A DNA stretch of 14,317 bases from Deltaproteobacteria bacterium RIFCSPHIGHO2_02_FULL_40_11 (GTDB lineage Bacteria; Bdellovibrionota; JACOXK01; 2-02-FULL-40-11): assembly GCA_001798105.1 (NCBI GenBank), contig MGRI01000090.1, positions 3,330-17,646 of the forward strand, in the 5' to 3' direction. The notes beneath the pieces were generated by a model. It was not told the origin of the DNA, ran no database searches, and was given only the letters and a program-made list of their open reading frames with translations. Positions 5,489 to 13,094 of this stretch are shown here, in pieces. The first letter of the stretch is position 1, and every line of letters begins with the position of its first letter. The translations under genes were made by a program, and so were the position numbers.

Positions 5489-6628
5489 ATGTTTCGTTTT
5501 TTCAAATTTTCTTTATGTTTCATCCTTCTTACCCCATCTGTCATGGGACAAATACGACATCACATTACCTTAAACCCCAATACAGAAATTTCTCTCATTG
5601 ATTTGGTTCATGGGGAAAAGGCGTCGGACAATCAAAGACAAACTTTTTATTTAGGGCGACTGGTCTTAGAAGCACAATCAAAATTGATTTTAGATCGTGA
5701 TATAACGATCGATGCACAAGAAGTCATTTTAAACCCAAAGTCGGTGATTGAAACCCATGGGCATCATCTCATTTTAAAAACACAAAAACTAAAAGCTGTG
5801 TGGTTTGACCCAGATCAAATTAATTTATCCGAACACGATCGTAAGCAGTCGATGGGCGCCATTGACTTAAGGGCGCACACTCTGGTGAGAGATGGAGACC
5901 CTGGACAAAACGCAAAGCTTCCAGGCAAAGCGGGTAAAGACATGGTTGTTACGAATCCAAATGGTCGAAATACAGTCTTTGGATTTCGATTTGAGCTTGC
6001 ACAGCCTGGCATGGATGGTGTTTCTGGGACAGCGGGGTTGGCAGGAAAAGATTCTGGCGATTTTATTTTGTATGTTCCCGAGTATACCGGTTTATATGTT
6101 TTAGCACGTGGGGGAAGCGGTGGAAAAGGCGGAGATGGTTCCAAAGGGGGGGCTGGCGGAAATGGCTCTGAACAAGGCATTACGCTTTATTATGAAAATG
6201 AAGATGGAAATGGAAAAGGGGTAGATGCCTTTGTGATTTATCCTCCCAATACAGGTAAAACCATGCAGGATGGTGAAAATGGTGGACGCGGCGGTGATGC
6301 CGGCTCAGGGGGGCCAGGGGGCAAGGGTGGAAAGATTCAGATTGTGTATTCCAAAAAAGATGTCTCTAAAGAAAATATTACAGCATTTTATGAAATTGAA
6401 GGCGGCCAAGGGGGTAATCCAGGAAAACCAGGACTCGGAGGAGATCCGGGGCGAGGGGGTTCGATTTCTGAAGCGATTCAGTTTGGATCGAGTTGGCGAC
6501 AGTCATATGGGAACCAGGGGCAGCCTGGGCGTCTAGGTCAGAGGGGACTTCCAGGTGACAATGGTAGAGATGGAAAAGTTCGGATCGTATCCGGGAATAT
6601 AAACAATAATGACGATACAAATCCTTAA
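5489..6628 (+). CDS. secreted glycine-rich protein with collagen-like / polyglycine blocks
   Basis: This 379-residue protein has a signal peptide (MFRFFKFSLCFILLTPSVMG, cleavage near Gly20/Gln21). Residues about 25-130 look like repeated short beta strands (LVLEAQSKLILDRDITIDAQEV), as in beta-helix folds. Six glycine-rich blocks then alternate with non-repetitive spacers, at about 134-151, 174-190, 208-231, 261-282, 305-326 and 341-363. The middle blocks are GG-X type (GGSGGKGGDGSKGGAGG). The last is a run of true Gly-X-Y triplets (GNQGQPGRLGQRGLPGDNG). No family is recognised by name. Such blocks form collagen triple helices or polyglycine-II helix bundles in other proteins. The ATG at 5489 is chosen because the signal peptide begins there, although no Shine-Dalgarno is visible. 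A TTG at 5447 is an upstream alternative. It is the first gene of a five-gene unit, and its end overlaps the next start by 20 bases. Confidence 0.78.
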   Translation: MFRFFKFSLCFILLTPSVMGQIRHHITLNPNTEISLIDLVHGEKASDNQRQTFYLGRLVLEAQSKLILDRDITIDAQEVILNPKSVIETHGHHLILKTQKLKAVWFDPDQINLSEHDRKQSMGAIDLRAHTLVRDGDPGQNAKLPGKAGKDMVVTNPNGRNTVFGFRFELAQPGMDGVSGTAGLAGKDSGDFILYVPEYTGLYVLARGGSGGKGGDGSKGGAGGNGSEQGITLYYENEDGNGKGVDAFVIYPPNTGKTMQDGENGGRGGDAGSGGPGGKGGKIQIVYSKKDVSKENITAFYEIEGGQGGNPGKPGLGGDPGRGGSISEAIQFGSSWRQSYGNQGQPGRLGQRGLPGDNGRDGKVRIVSGNINNNDDTNP

Positions 6629-6989
6629 AACTTTTACACATGTTTTTTGTCTTTTGATTCTATTGGGATGCGGGACGTCTTCGCAAGAGGCTTCGCCAAG
6701 TGTCACCGAGATGAACCTAAGTTTTTTTGAGACCTCGCAGGCGAAAAGTTCCGAAGTGACATTTTACAAGTTTTCTTTTTATGCTGAGAATTTTGAATAC
6801 ACGACAGAAAATATTTCACGTAAAAAGTATAAAAAATTTTCTTTTCCAGAAATTCCTTATACAGATGCGTTAAAGATTATTGTGTATGCGCTCAACATAT
6901 CTGGGGAGGTGATTTGTTCGGGAGACACAGTGGTTGATTATTATCCGGACAGACAAACGCCGATTCAAATTGAATTGAGGTGTGTATGA
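6609..6989 (+). CDS. small predicted lipoprotein, unknown function
   Basis: This 126-residue protein has a signal peptide with a good lipobox (LLILLGC, Cys at about residue 22) followed by a Ser/Thr-rich linker. The mature part of about 105 residues looks beta-rich (SEVTFYKFSFYAENFEY...) and ends in PIQIELRCV. The sequence DALKIIVYALNISGEVICSGDTVV resembles an extracellular Ig-like or carboxypeptidase-regulatory-like fold, but that is a weak impression. The gene starts inside the end of the glycine-rich gene (20-base overlap, different frame) and ends with an ATGA overlap into the next lipoprotein gene, so all three are probably translated together. Confidence 0.78.
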   Translation: MTIQILKTFTHVFCLLILLGCGTSSQEASPSVTEMNLSFFETSQAKSSEVTFYKFSFYAENFEYTTENISRKKYKKFSFPEIPYTDALKIIVYALNISGEVICSGDTVVDYYPDRQTPIQIELRCV

Positions 6990-8077
6990 AGATGTTAAAA
7001 TATGGGATTGTTTTTTTATTTGTCTTTGGATGTGGCGGGGAATCGAATTCGCCACAGTATGACTTCAATGAAAGACGAAATGACATTACTTCTCCAACTG
7101 TCGTTTTCCCTGTTGAATTGAATGCGACAGGAAGTTTGCGATTATTTTCAAATCGTATGACAGATTGGGGGCAAAACGATTATCTTTCGATTTACGTGAA
7201 TGACATTGATACAGACGATGTGCGTCAATACAAAGTGAGCTATAATTTAAAATTTGAAGATGAGAATGACACTGTTTTTTCATATCCCCAGCCGTTGCTT
7301 CATTTTAAAAATAATGAGTGGCGTTTGTATTTTAACACCAAAACAATTGGGCCGAAAATGACAGCCACATTTTTTCAAACACCCGTTACGCTCTTTATAA
7401 AAGCATCGGATGGCAAAAATGCGCCAACAGAGGCACAAACCAAATTTAAGCTCGAAAATAAATCGCCAGATATCCTGTTAGAAGCAGATCCGATTGAGAT
7501 TCAAATTCCGTTTCAGTTTGTATCCTCTGAAATGGTGCAAAACATTCAAAACCAAAATCTTTCAGAATCGAAAGTGGTCCACTCGTTTTTATTAAAAAAT
7601 CAAACAGATGTAGATTTCTTTGTGAGCATTGATTTAAGCGGAGCCTTAGAATATGAGGCACAGTATCGAATGATCCAGGAGGAAGGAACCGATCTCAAAT
7701 CGTATTCACGCTATTCCAAGACATATAAGAGAATTCCTTTAGAACTTGAAATCTATGAAGTGAAAAATGACCAATGGATCAAGGCTCAATCTGTTTTAGA
7801 TAAGACGTATAAGCTTCCCAGCCGAGAGGATTCAACGATTTTGATGATTCTTTTAAAAAGTCGATTTGCATCGTATCAGGGGATAGAAAGCGATGAAGAC
7901 ATATCGAAAACTTATCCGGATGTGAATCAAAGAATGGATACCCTATTCGTAAAAGGGCAACTCTATGTTCACGTTTTACCCTCTTTAGAATCTCGACACC
8001 CGATTTATGATCTCTCTTGCTTTGAATTTAATCCGATTCAATTTGTTTCCAATTTTGATCCCAATTCTGTAAAATAA
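6986..8077 (+). CDS. predicted lipoprotein, unknown function
   Basis: This 363-residue protein has a short lipoprotein signal (MKMLKYGIVFLFVFGCGG, Cys at about residue 16). The ATG at 6986 forms an ATGA overlap with the previous stop and has GAGG at 6977-6980 just upstream. ATG 6992 is a less likely alternative. The mature chain is hydrophilic with many beta-like stretches and no repeats or transmembrane segments. Phrases such as DYLSIYVNDIDTDDVRQYKV and DVDFFVSIDLSGALEYEAQY resemble secreted beta-sandwich domains, but I cannot name a family. It has a few late residues like SCFEFNPIQF with a lone Cys. It lies between the small lipoprotein gene and the SurA-like gene, so a periplasmic or outer-membrane role with them is likely by context. 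Confidence 0.78.
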   Translation: MKMLKYGIVFLFVFGCGGESNSPQYDFNERRNDITSPTVVFPVELNATGSLRLFSNRMTDWGQNDYLSIYVNDIDTDDVRQYKVSYNLKFEDENDTVFSYPQPLLHFKNNEWRLYFNTKTIGPKMTATFFQTPVTLFIKASDGKNAPTEAQTKFKLENKSPDILLEADPIEIQIPFQFVSSEMVQNIQNQNLSESKVVHSFLLKNQTDVDFFVSIDLSGALEYEAQYRMIQEEGTDLKSYSRYSKTYKRIPLELEIYEVKNDQWIKAQSVLDKTYKLPSREDSTILMILLKSRFASYQGIESDEDISKTYPDVNQRMDTLFVKGQLYVHVLPSLESRHPIYDLSCFEFNPIQFVSNFDPNSVK

Positions 8078-8082
8078 ATTTG

Positions 8083-8685
8083 ATGAAAAAATATGTCATT
8101 CTGGCCTGTGTATTTCTGATTTCAGCAAGCGGGCATGCCGAACTTTGGAATGAAATTGTGGCGCAATATAACGACCAGGTTATTACCCTTTGGGACATTC
8201 AACGTGAAATTCAAGTGCAGCGCGCATTCAGCAAAAAAGATTTAAAAGCGCCCATTGAAGAAAGTGTTGTTCGTCAAGCGATCCGCACAAAAATTATTGA
8301 AGAATTGGTTCTGGAAGAAGCCCAAAGCTTTGGGCTTAGTTTACTTTCCGAGGCTGCCAAAAACATGGCCTCCGAAAATTTTAAAAAAACTTTTTTATCA
8401 AAACAGGCCTATGAAACTTTTTTAAAGACATATGCGTGGCAGGAGGCTGAACTGCAGCATGTCATTTTGCGACCGCTTGTGGTTGAAAAGTTTATTGAAA
8501 AGAAAATTTTATCTGCCTATGTACATGTGACCCGAGACGAATTGGCTGCTTATTTAGAAAAGAATCCAAAGCAATCTAAGTCTTCGGCTGAAAAGGTCAT
8601 TAAAAAAGAAAAAATACAGAAAAATCTGAAAGATTGGATTCGAAACGTAAAGCGTAAAAATACGATCAAAGTTGTTTTCGAATGA
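8083..8685 (+). CDS. SurA-N-like periplasmic chaperone without PPIase domain
   Basis: This 200-residue protein has a Sec signal peptide (MKKYVILACVFLISASGHA, cleavage near residue 19). The start of the mature chain, ELWNEIVAQYNDQVITLWDIQREI, matches the opening of SurA/peptidylprolyl-isomerase N-terminal domains ('N.IVA.VN...IT..D'). Helices follow, including RTKIIEELVLEEAQSFGLSL, which matches the 'L..LI...L....A...G' part of that domain. The parvulin PPIase domain is absent. The C-terminus is Lys-rich and helical and ends in KRKNTIKVVFE, like the last strand of the SurA chaperone module. Known family members chaperone unfolded outer-membrane or secreted proteins. I infer that this one serves the exported products of the same unit. 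It starts 5 bp after the lipoprotein stop and overlaps rimI by ATGA. ATG 8083 is chosen over TTG 8080. Confidence 0.78.
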   Translation: MKKYVILACVFLISASGHAELWNEIVAQYNDQVITLWDIQREIQVQRAFSKKDLKAPIEESVVRQAIRTKIIEELVLEEAQSFGLSLLSEAAKNMASENFKKTFLSKQAYETFLKTYAWQEAELQHVILRPLVVEKFIEKKILSAYVHVTRDELAAYLEKNPKQSKSSAEKVIKKEKIQKNLKDWIRNVKRKNTIKVVFE

Positions 8686-9131
8686 GTTTTATCATACAAC
8701 CTGCTCAAAAAACGAATTTACCGGAAGTTTGCCTGCTTGAAAAAAAGTCGTTTTCAGACCCGTGGCCTTCTGTTTTATTTGAACAAACCCTCCAAAATCC
8801 AGATCAAAAGTTTTATGTGCTCATACGGGATGATTCCGTTTTGGGATACATCATCTTTTGGAAAATCGTGGATGAAGTTCATATTTTAAATATTTGTGTA
8901 GATGGGGAAAAGCGAAAACAGGGGCTGGGTGCCGCGCTTTTAAAATTTTGTTTAAGCTATCATCCCCCTCAAGATGTGCATGATTATTATTTAGAAGTAC
9001 GTCCTTCGAATCATGCGGCGCAAGCGCTTTACAAAAAGTTTGGTTTTAAAATTCTATATACCCGGGAAAAATATTATCCAGATGGCGAAGATGCCCATGT
9101 TATGTGCAAACACGTTCAGGGGGAGTTTTAA
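8682..9131 (+). CDS. rimI: [ribosomal protein bS18]-alanine N-acetyltransferase
   Basis: This 149-residue GNAT-fold protein has RimI features: the acetyl-CoA-binding loop KRKQGLGAALL (77-87), YYLEVRPSNHAAQALYKKFGF (about 102-122) with Asn110 and Tyr117, and the RimI-type end REKYYPDGEDAHVM. It also has an N-terminal 'E..SF.DPW' element (20-28) that is common in RimI. RimI transfers an acetyl group from acetyl-CoA to the N-terminal alanine of ribosomal protein bS18 in the cytoplasm. Some members have wider targets. The start overlaps the previous stop as ATGA (8682-8685), so it is translationally coupled to the SurA-like gene although the functions appear unrelated. It is the last gene before a terminator at 9184-9211. 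Confidence 0.9.
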   Translation: MSFIIQPAQKTNLPEVCLLEKKSFSDPWPSVLFEQTLQNPDQKFYVLIRDDSVLGYIIFWKIVDEVHILNICVDGEKRKQGLGAALLKFCLSYHPPQDVHDYYLEVRPSNHAAQALYKKFGFKILYTREKYYPDGEDAHVMCKHVQGEF

Positions 9132-9132
9132 C

Positions 9133-9161
9133 TTGCCTTCTTAGGAGGGGTTTGTTATAAA
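9133..9161 (+). promoter_or_regulatory. candidate promoter of nusA-infB operon
   Basis: TTGCCT (9133-9138), 17 bp, then TATAAA (9156-9161) resembles a sigma-70 pair (4/6 and 5/6 matches). Transcription would start near 9168, upstream of the terminator hairpin at 9184-9211. The nonamer GTTATAAAA occurs twice, at 9154-9162 and 9179-9187. Confidence 0.4.
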
Positions 9162-9183
9162 ACAGCGAAATTTGTGCGGTTAT

Positions 9184-9211
9184 AAAAGTGGGCTTGGCCC
9201 ACTTTTTTTTT
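9184..9211 (+). terminator. Rho-independent terminator just before nusA
   Basis: A perfect 10-bp stem pairs AAAAGTGGGC (9184-9193) with GCCCACTTTT (9197-9206) across a TTG loop. The T run goes to 9211. It can end the rimI transcript. It also lies 8 bp before the nusA ribosome binding site (GGGAGG, 9219-9224), so it could attenuate nusA transcription if a promoter lies at 9133-9161. Confidence 0.9.
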
Positions 9212-9231
9212 AGGAACAGGGAGGTAAACAT

Positions 9232-10641
9232 ATGATTACACAAGGCCTAGGACGCGTCATCGAACAGGTGGCAAAAGATCGTGGTATGGATAAAAATGTC
9301 ATTATTGAAGCCCTAGAAGAAGCTTTTTTAATGGCTGCAAAAAAGAAATATGGCCTGAGTAAAGACATTGAAGCGCAATTTAACTCTGAGATTGATGATA
9401 TTGAGCTTTTTCAATTTAAGACGGTTGTTGAAACCATTGAAGATGAAGCCACACAAATTACCTTAAAAGAAGCCCAAGAGTTGGATCCCGATGTACAAAT
9501 GGGAGACAGCATTGGCGTAAAGTTGGATGCTAAAAAATTTGGTAGGATCGATGCACAAACCGTCAAACAAGTTATTTTACAAAAGGTTTCTGAAGCTGAA
9601 AGGGAAATGATTTATAAGGAATATATTAGGCGGAAAGGGGAAATTATTTCTGGTATTGTCCGGCGTTTTGAACGGGGCTGTTTAATTATCGATTTAGGAA
9701 AAACAGAAGCCTTGATTCCCCAAAGAGAACAAATTCCAGGGGAAGTCTTTCGAAGTGGGGATCGTATTCAAGCTTATATTTTAGATGTACAAGAAGCCTC
9801 CTCAAAAGGGGCACAGGTTGTGCTGTCCAGATCTACACCCTTATATTTGATTAAACTTTTTGAAATGGAAGTCCCTGAAGTTTCTGAAGGGATTGTCATT
9901 ATTAAAGGAGCTGCCAGAGAACCTGGTTTTCGATCCAAAATTGCAGTGTATTCAAAAGATTCAGATGTGGATCCCGTAGGGGCCTGTGTGGGCATGAAGG
10001 GAACACGTGTACAAAATGTTGTTCAAGAGCTTCGAGGTGAAAAGATTGATATTGTTCCTTGGAGTGGAGAAGATACGCAATTTGTTGTAAATGCGTTGGC
10101 GCCTGCTGAGATTTCAAAGGTGATTATTGATGATGTGAATCACAGCATGGAAGTGATTGTGCCAGATGATCAGCTTTCGCTTGCCATTGGGAAAAAAGGC
10201 CAAAATGTTCGGCTCGCCATGCAGCTTTCAGGTTGGAAACTCGATATTATTACGGAAAGTAAAATTTTAGAACGAACCACACGTGCCAAAGTCAGTCTGA
10301 AGGCTATTGAAAGCGTGAACGATACGGTTGCCATGGGGCTGTATCAAAATGGATACGATACGTTTGAAGATGTCGCGGTTGCAGAAGTTAAAGATTTAAA
10401 ACTTGTTCCAGGGCTGGATGAAGGCGAAAAAGCGCAAGAAATTAAAGCGCAGGCACAAAAACTTGTGGCAGACGGCCTGACCACAGATCGGTTGGTGAAC
10501 CCAAGACGAGAGGAGCTGGCGCAGGCATCTGTGGAAGCCTCTGAAGAAGCTCGTCATCCCCGCGAAGGCGGGGATCTTACCGAAAAAACAGCATCATCCG
10601 AAGAAAAACCTGAGGAAAAAAAGGGGCCTTCTAAGGAATAA
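9232..10641 (+). CDS. nusA: transcription termination/antitermination factor NusA
   Basis: This 469-residue protein binds RNA polymerase and nascent RNA and modulates pausing, termination and antitermination. Domains in order are the N-terminal RNAP-binding domain (1-130, starting ITQGLGRVIEQVAKDRGM), S1 (about 134-200, GEIISGIVRRFERGCLIIDLG), KH1 with GMKG (254-257) and KH2 with GKKG (320-323). A single helix-hairpin-helix region follows (about 365-412, YDTFEDVAVAEVKDLKLVPGL). The last 45 or so residues are an acidic, low-complexity tail. Within it, residues 441-449 (RHPREGGDL) are encoded by a palindromic repeat, the only clear anomaly. The start at 9232 has GGGAGG 7 bp upstream. The infB start follows the stop by 2 bp. 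rimP, usually the preceding gene, is absent here, and rimI is upstream instead. Confidence 0.96.
   Translation: MITQGLGRVIEQVAKDRGMDKNVIIEALEEAFLMAAKKKYGLSKDIEAQFNSEIDDIELFQFKTVVETIEDEATQITLKEAQELDPDVQMGDSIGVKLDAKKFGRIDAQTVKQVILQKVSEAEREMIYKEYIRRKGEIISGIVRRFERGCLIIDLGKTEALIPQREQIPGEVFRSGDRIQAYILDVQEASSKGAQVVLSRSTPLYLIKLFEMEVPEVSEGIVIIKGAAREPGFRSKIAVYSKDSDVDPVGACVGMKGTRVQNVVQELRGEKIDIVPWSGEDTQFVVNALAPAEISKVIIDDVNHSMEVIVPDDQLSLAIGKKGQNVRLAMQLSGWKLDIITESKILERTTRAKVSLKAIESVNDTVAMGLYQNGYDTFEDVAVAEVKDLKLVPGLDEGEKAQEIKAQAQKLVADGLTTDRLVNPRREELAQASVEASEEARHPREGGDLTEKTASSEEKPEEKKGPSKE
10553..10577 (+). repeat. palindromic repeat inserted in frame in nusA
   Basis: The unit starts GTCATCCCCGC and ends GCGGGGATCT. 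ATCCCCGC (10556-10563) pairs perfectly with GCGGGGAT (10568-10575) over a GAAG loop. From my knowledge of bacterial genomes this is a widely scattered intergenic repeat type (GTCATCCCCGCGAAGGCGGGG...), recognisable in proteins as the peptide HPREGGDL. Its ends match the two leader repeats at 521-550 and 1596-1626. Confidence 0.85.
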
Positions 10642-10643
10642 AA

Positions 10644-13094
10644 ATGGCCAAGCGCATTAAACTTTTAGATTTAGAGAAGGAACTTGGGCTAACGTCCGAG
10701 GTGCTGATTTCAAAACTTAAGGAATTGGGGATAAAGGTCACTTCAAAGTCAAAGACCCTTTCTGAAGAAGAAGCGCAAAAAGCAAGGGGTGCGCTGATCA
10801 AAAAAGAAGTTACGCTGAGCGAAGTTCGAAAAGGGGATATGGTTGAAAAGCGTGTTCGTAGAACCATTATTCGAAGACGTCGTGTCGAGCCTTCTGAGGC
10901 ATCTTCAGAAGTGGTTGAAGAAGCGTCTGAAAGTGTATCTGAAGATGTTCGTCCGCAAGAATCTTTGAAGCCTCAAGCCCAAGTGTCATCACCGCTCGAA
11001 AAAGCCGAAGAAAAAAAGGAAAAGCAAGAAGTTCGAAAAACGGTACGTCCATCTGCACCCAAATTAAATATTGTTGCCTCCAAAGAAAAAACTTTTAAGA
11101 AGGGCACGGAAGAAGAGATTACAGACGAAGAAAAACTTGCGCGCGCCAAGGCCAAAGCTGTTCAAGAAGAAGAAGAACTGGCACGTAAAAGACGAAAAGC
11201 TTTTATTAAGCGTAGAGCGGAAGAATTTGACATCAATCAATTCAGTCGTTCAGAGCGTATTTATCAAGGAAAAAAGAAAAAAATTGTTGATAAATCAAAA
11301 ATGAAATCGACCGTGCTGACAACTCCCAAGGCCCATAAGCGTCTTATTAAAATGGCAGAAGCCATCAAAGTTTCAGACTTGGCAAATGAACTTAAAATGA
11401 AAGGTTCTGAAATTGTTAAAAAACTGATGGATATGGGAAGTATGGTAACCTTGAATCAAGCCATCGATGCCCAAACAGCAACCTTAATTGCGCAAGAGTA
11501 TGGGTTTGAAGTTCAAAGTGAGGTTGTTACAGAAGATCAATTTTTAAAACGAGAAAGCATCGAAACCAAGGATTTGGTCCTGCGTCCGCCCGTTGTAACG
11601 GTGATGGGGCATGTGGACCATGGAAAAACCTCTTTATTAGATGCCATTCGTCAAACCGATGTTGCAGCCGGTGAGGCTGGCGGGATTACACAGCACATCG
11701 GGGCTTCAATGGTCATCATTGAAAAAGACAAACGCATTACATTTATCGATACCCCAGGGCACGAAGCTTTTTCAGCGATGCGCGCACGTGGTGCCAAAAC
11801 AACAGATATTGTCATTTTGGTTGTTGCGGCAGACGATGGTCTCATGCCACAAACCAAAGAAGCCATTGCCCATGCAAGGGAAGCGAATGTTCCCATTGTC
11901 GTTGCCATCAATAAAATAGATAAACCCAATGCAGATCCTGAACGTGTTAAAAAACAACTGGCGGATTATGATCTTTTACCAGAAGAATGGGGCGGAAAAA
12001 CGATTACCTGTTCGATTTCTGCAAAGCAGAAACAGGGAATTAAAGAGCTTTTGGAAATGGTTTTACTTCAAGCAGATATGCTGGAGCTGAAAGCAAGTCC
12101 AAAGAAATTGGCTCAAGGTGTTGTTTTGGAAGCGAAGGTGGCAAAAGGATTAGGGCCCGTGGCGACCGTTTTGGTGCAGCAGGGGACATTGAAACGGGGC
12201 GATATTTTGGTCGTGGGAACCACGATGGGGAAAGTGCGTCTTTTAATGGACGATAAAGGAAAAAACCTACAAACAGCTTTGCCTTCTTATGCGGTAGAAG
12301 TTTCGGGTTTACAAACTGTGCCACCTGCAGGAGAACTTTTTTATTGTTTTAAAGATGAAAAAGATGCTGAGGCTTTGGTGCAATTTCGAAAAGCAAGAAT
12401 GCTGGCTCAAGCAGATGCCAAGGCAGTAGAAAAAGTTTCTTTAGAAAGTCTCTATGAGAAAATGAAAGAGGGCCTGCTTCAGGAGCTAAAATTTGTCGTG
12501 AAAGCAGATGTTCAAGGTTCTGTTGAGGTCATGAAGGAAACGATTGAAAAATTGTCGAACAGTCAAGTAAAAATGAACGTAATTTACAGTAACGCAGGTT
12601 CTATCAGTGAATCGGATGTAAACTTGGCTTCAGCATCCAATGCAATTTTAATTGGATTTAACATTCGTCCAGATTCCAATGCCAGAGTTTTGATTAAATC
12701 TCAGGGCGTAGATTTTAGACAATACAACGTTATTTATGACGTAGAAGACGACCTGAAAAAAGCCATGCAAGGTCTTTTGGCACCAGAAATTATAGAAAAT
12801 ATTATTGGCCGTGTTGAAGTTCGAAAAATCTTTAAAGTTTCAAAAGTGGGAACCATTGCGGGATGTTTTGTCACTGAAGGAAAAATTACGCGAAAAGCCA
12901 GTGTACGCCTTTTAAGAGATGCGGTTGAAATTTATAGTGGGAAACTTTCTTCTCTGAAGCGCTTTAAAGACGATGCCAGAGAAGTAACCCAAGGGTATGA
13001 GTGCGGACTTTCAATTGAAGACTATAATGATCTTAAAGAAGGCGATATTTTAGAAGCCTTTGTGATGGAAGAAAAAGAGCAAGTTTTATCATGA
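10644..13094 (+). CDS. infB: translation initiation factor IF-2
   Basis: This 816-residue GTPase brings fMet-tRNA to the 30S subunit and promotes subunit joining. The N-terminus has an IF2_N module (1-50, KRIKLLDLEKELGL), then about 190 residues of charged linker rich in Lys, Glu and Arg (including IIRRRRVEP). A second IF2_N module precedes the G domain (about 241-295, IKVSDLANELKMKGSEIVKKL). GTPase motifs are GHVDHGKT (322-329), DTPGH (369-373), NKID (423-426) and SAKQKQG for G5. Domains II, III and IV follow. IV starts near VEVRKIFKVSKVGTIAGCFV and carries the fMet-tRNA-binding barrel. The length is normal for a long-form IF-2. AAGGA at 10633-10637, inside the end of nusA, is the ribosome binding site. 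The stop overlaps rbfA as ATGA. Confidence 0.97.
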   Translation: MAKRIKLLDLEKELGLTSEVLISKLKELGIKVTSKSKTLSEEEAQKARGALIKKEVTLSEVRKGDMVEKRVRRTIIRRRRVEPSEASSEVVEEASESVSEDVRPQESLKPQAQVSSPLEKAEEKKEKQEVRKTVRPSAPKLNIVASKEKTFKKGTEEEITDEEKLARAKAKAVQEEEELARKRRKAFIKRRAEEFDINQFSRSERIYQGKKKKIVDKSKMKSTVLTTPKAHKRLIKMAEAIKVSDLANELKMKGSEIVKKLMDMGSMVTLNQAIDAQTATLIAQEYGFEVQSEVVTEDQFLKRESIETKDLVLRPPVVTVMGHVDHGKTSLLDAIRQTDVAAGEAGGITQHIGASMVIIEKDKRITFIDTPGHEAFSAMRARGAKTTDIVILVVAADDGLMPQTKEAIAHAREANVPIVVAINKIDKPNADPERVKKQLADYDLLPEEWGGKTITCSISAKQKQGIKELLEMVLLQADMLELKASPKKLAQGVVLEAKVAKGLGPVATVLVQQGTLKRGDILVVGTTMGKVRLLMDDKGKNLQTALPSYAVEVSGLQTVPPAGELFYCFKDEKDAEALVQFRKARMLAQADAKAVEKVSLESLYEKMKEGLLQELKFVVKADVQGSVEVMKETIEKLSNSQVKMNVIYSNAGSISESDVNLASASNAILIGFNIRPDSNARVLIKSQGVDFRQYNVIYDVEDDLKKAMQGLLAPEIIENIIGRVEVRKIFKVSKVGTIAGCFVTEGKITRKASVRLLRDAVEIYSGKLSSLKRFKDDAREVTQGYECGLSIEDYNDLKEGDILEAFVMEEKEQVLS

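Noticed and set aside
5815..6180. Proline-rich open frame on the minus strand opposite the glycine-rich gene
   Set aside because: Proline codons (CCN) are the complement of the glycine codons (GGN) in the real gene. It has no start signals and no signal of its own.
521..10577. CRISPR array interpretation of the three short palindromic repeats
   Set aside because: The copies are far apart (over 1 kb and about 9 kb), their cores differ, there are no regular spacers and no cas genes are in the window.
10867..11155. Open frames on the minus strand opposite the infB linker
   Set aside because: These follow from the Glu/Lys-rich codon usage of the IF-2 linker (GAA/AAA read as TTC/TTT). They have no ribosome binding site or recognisable protein.
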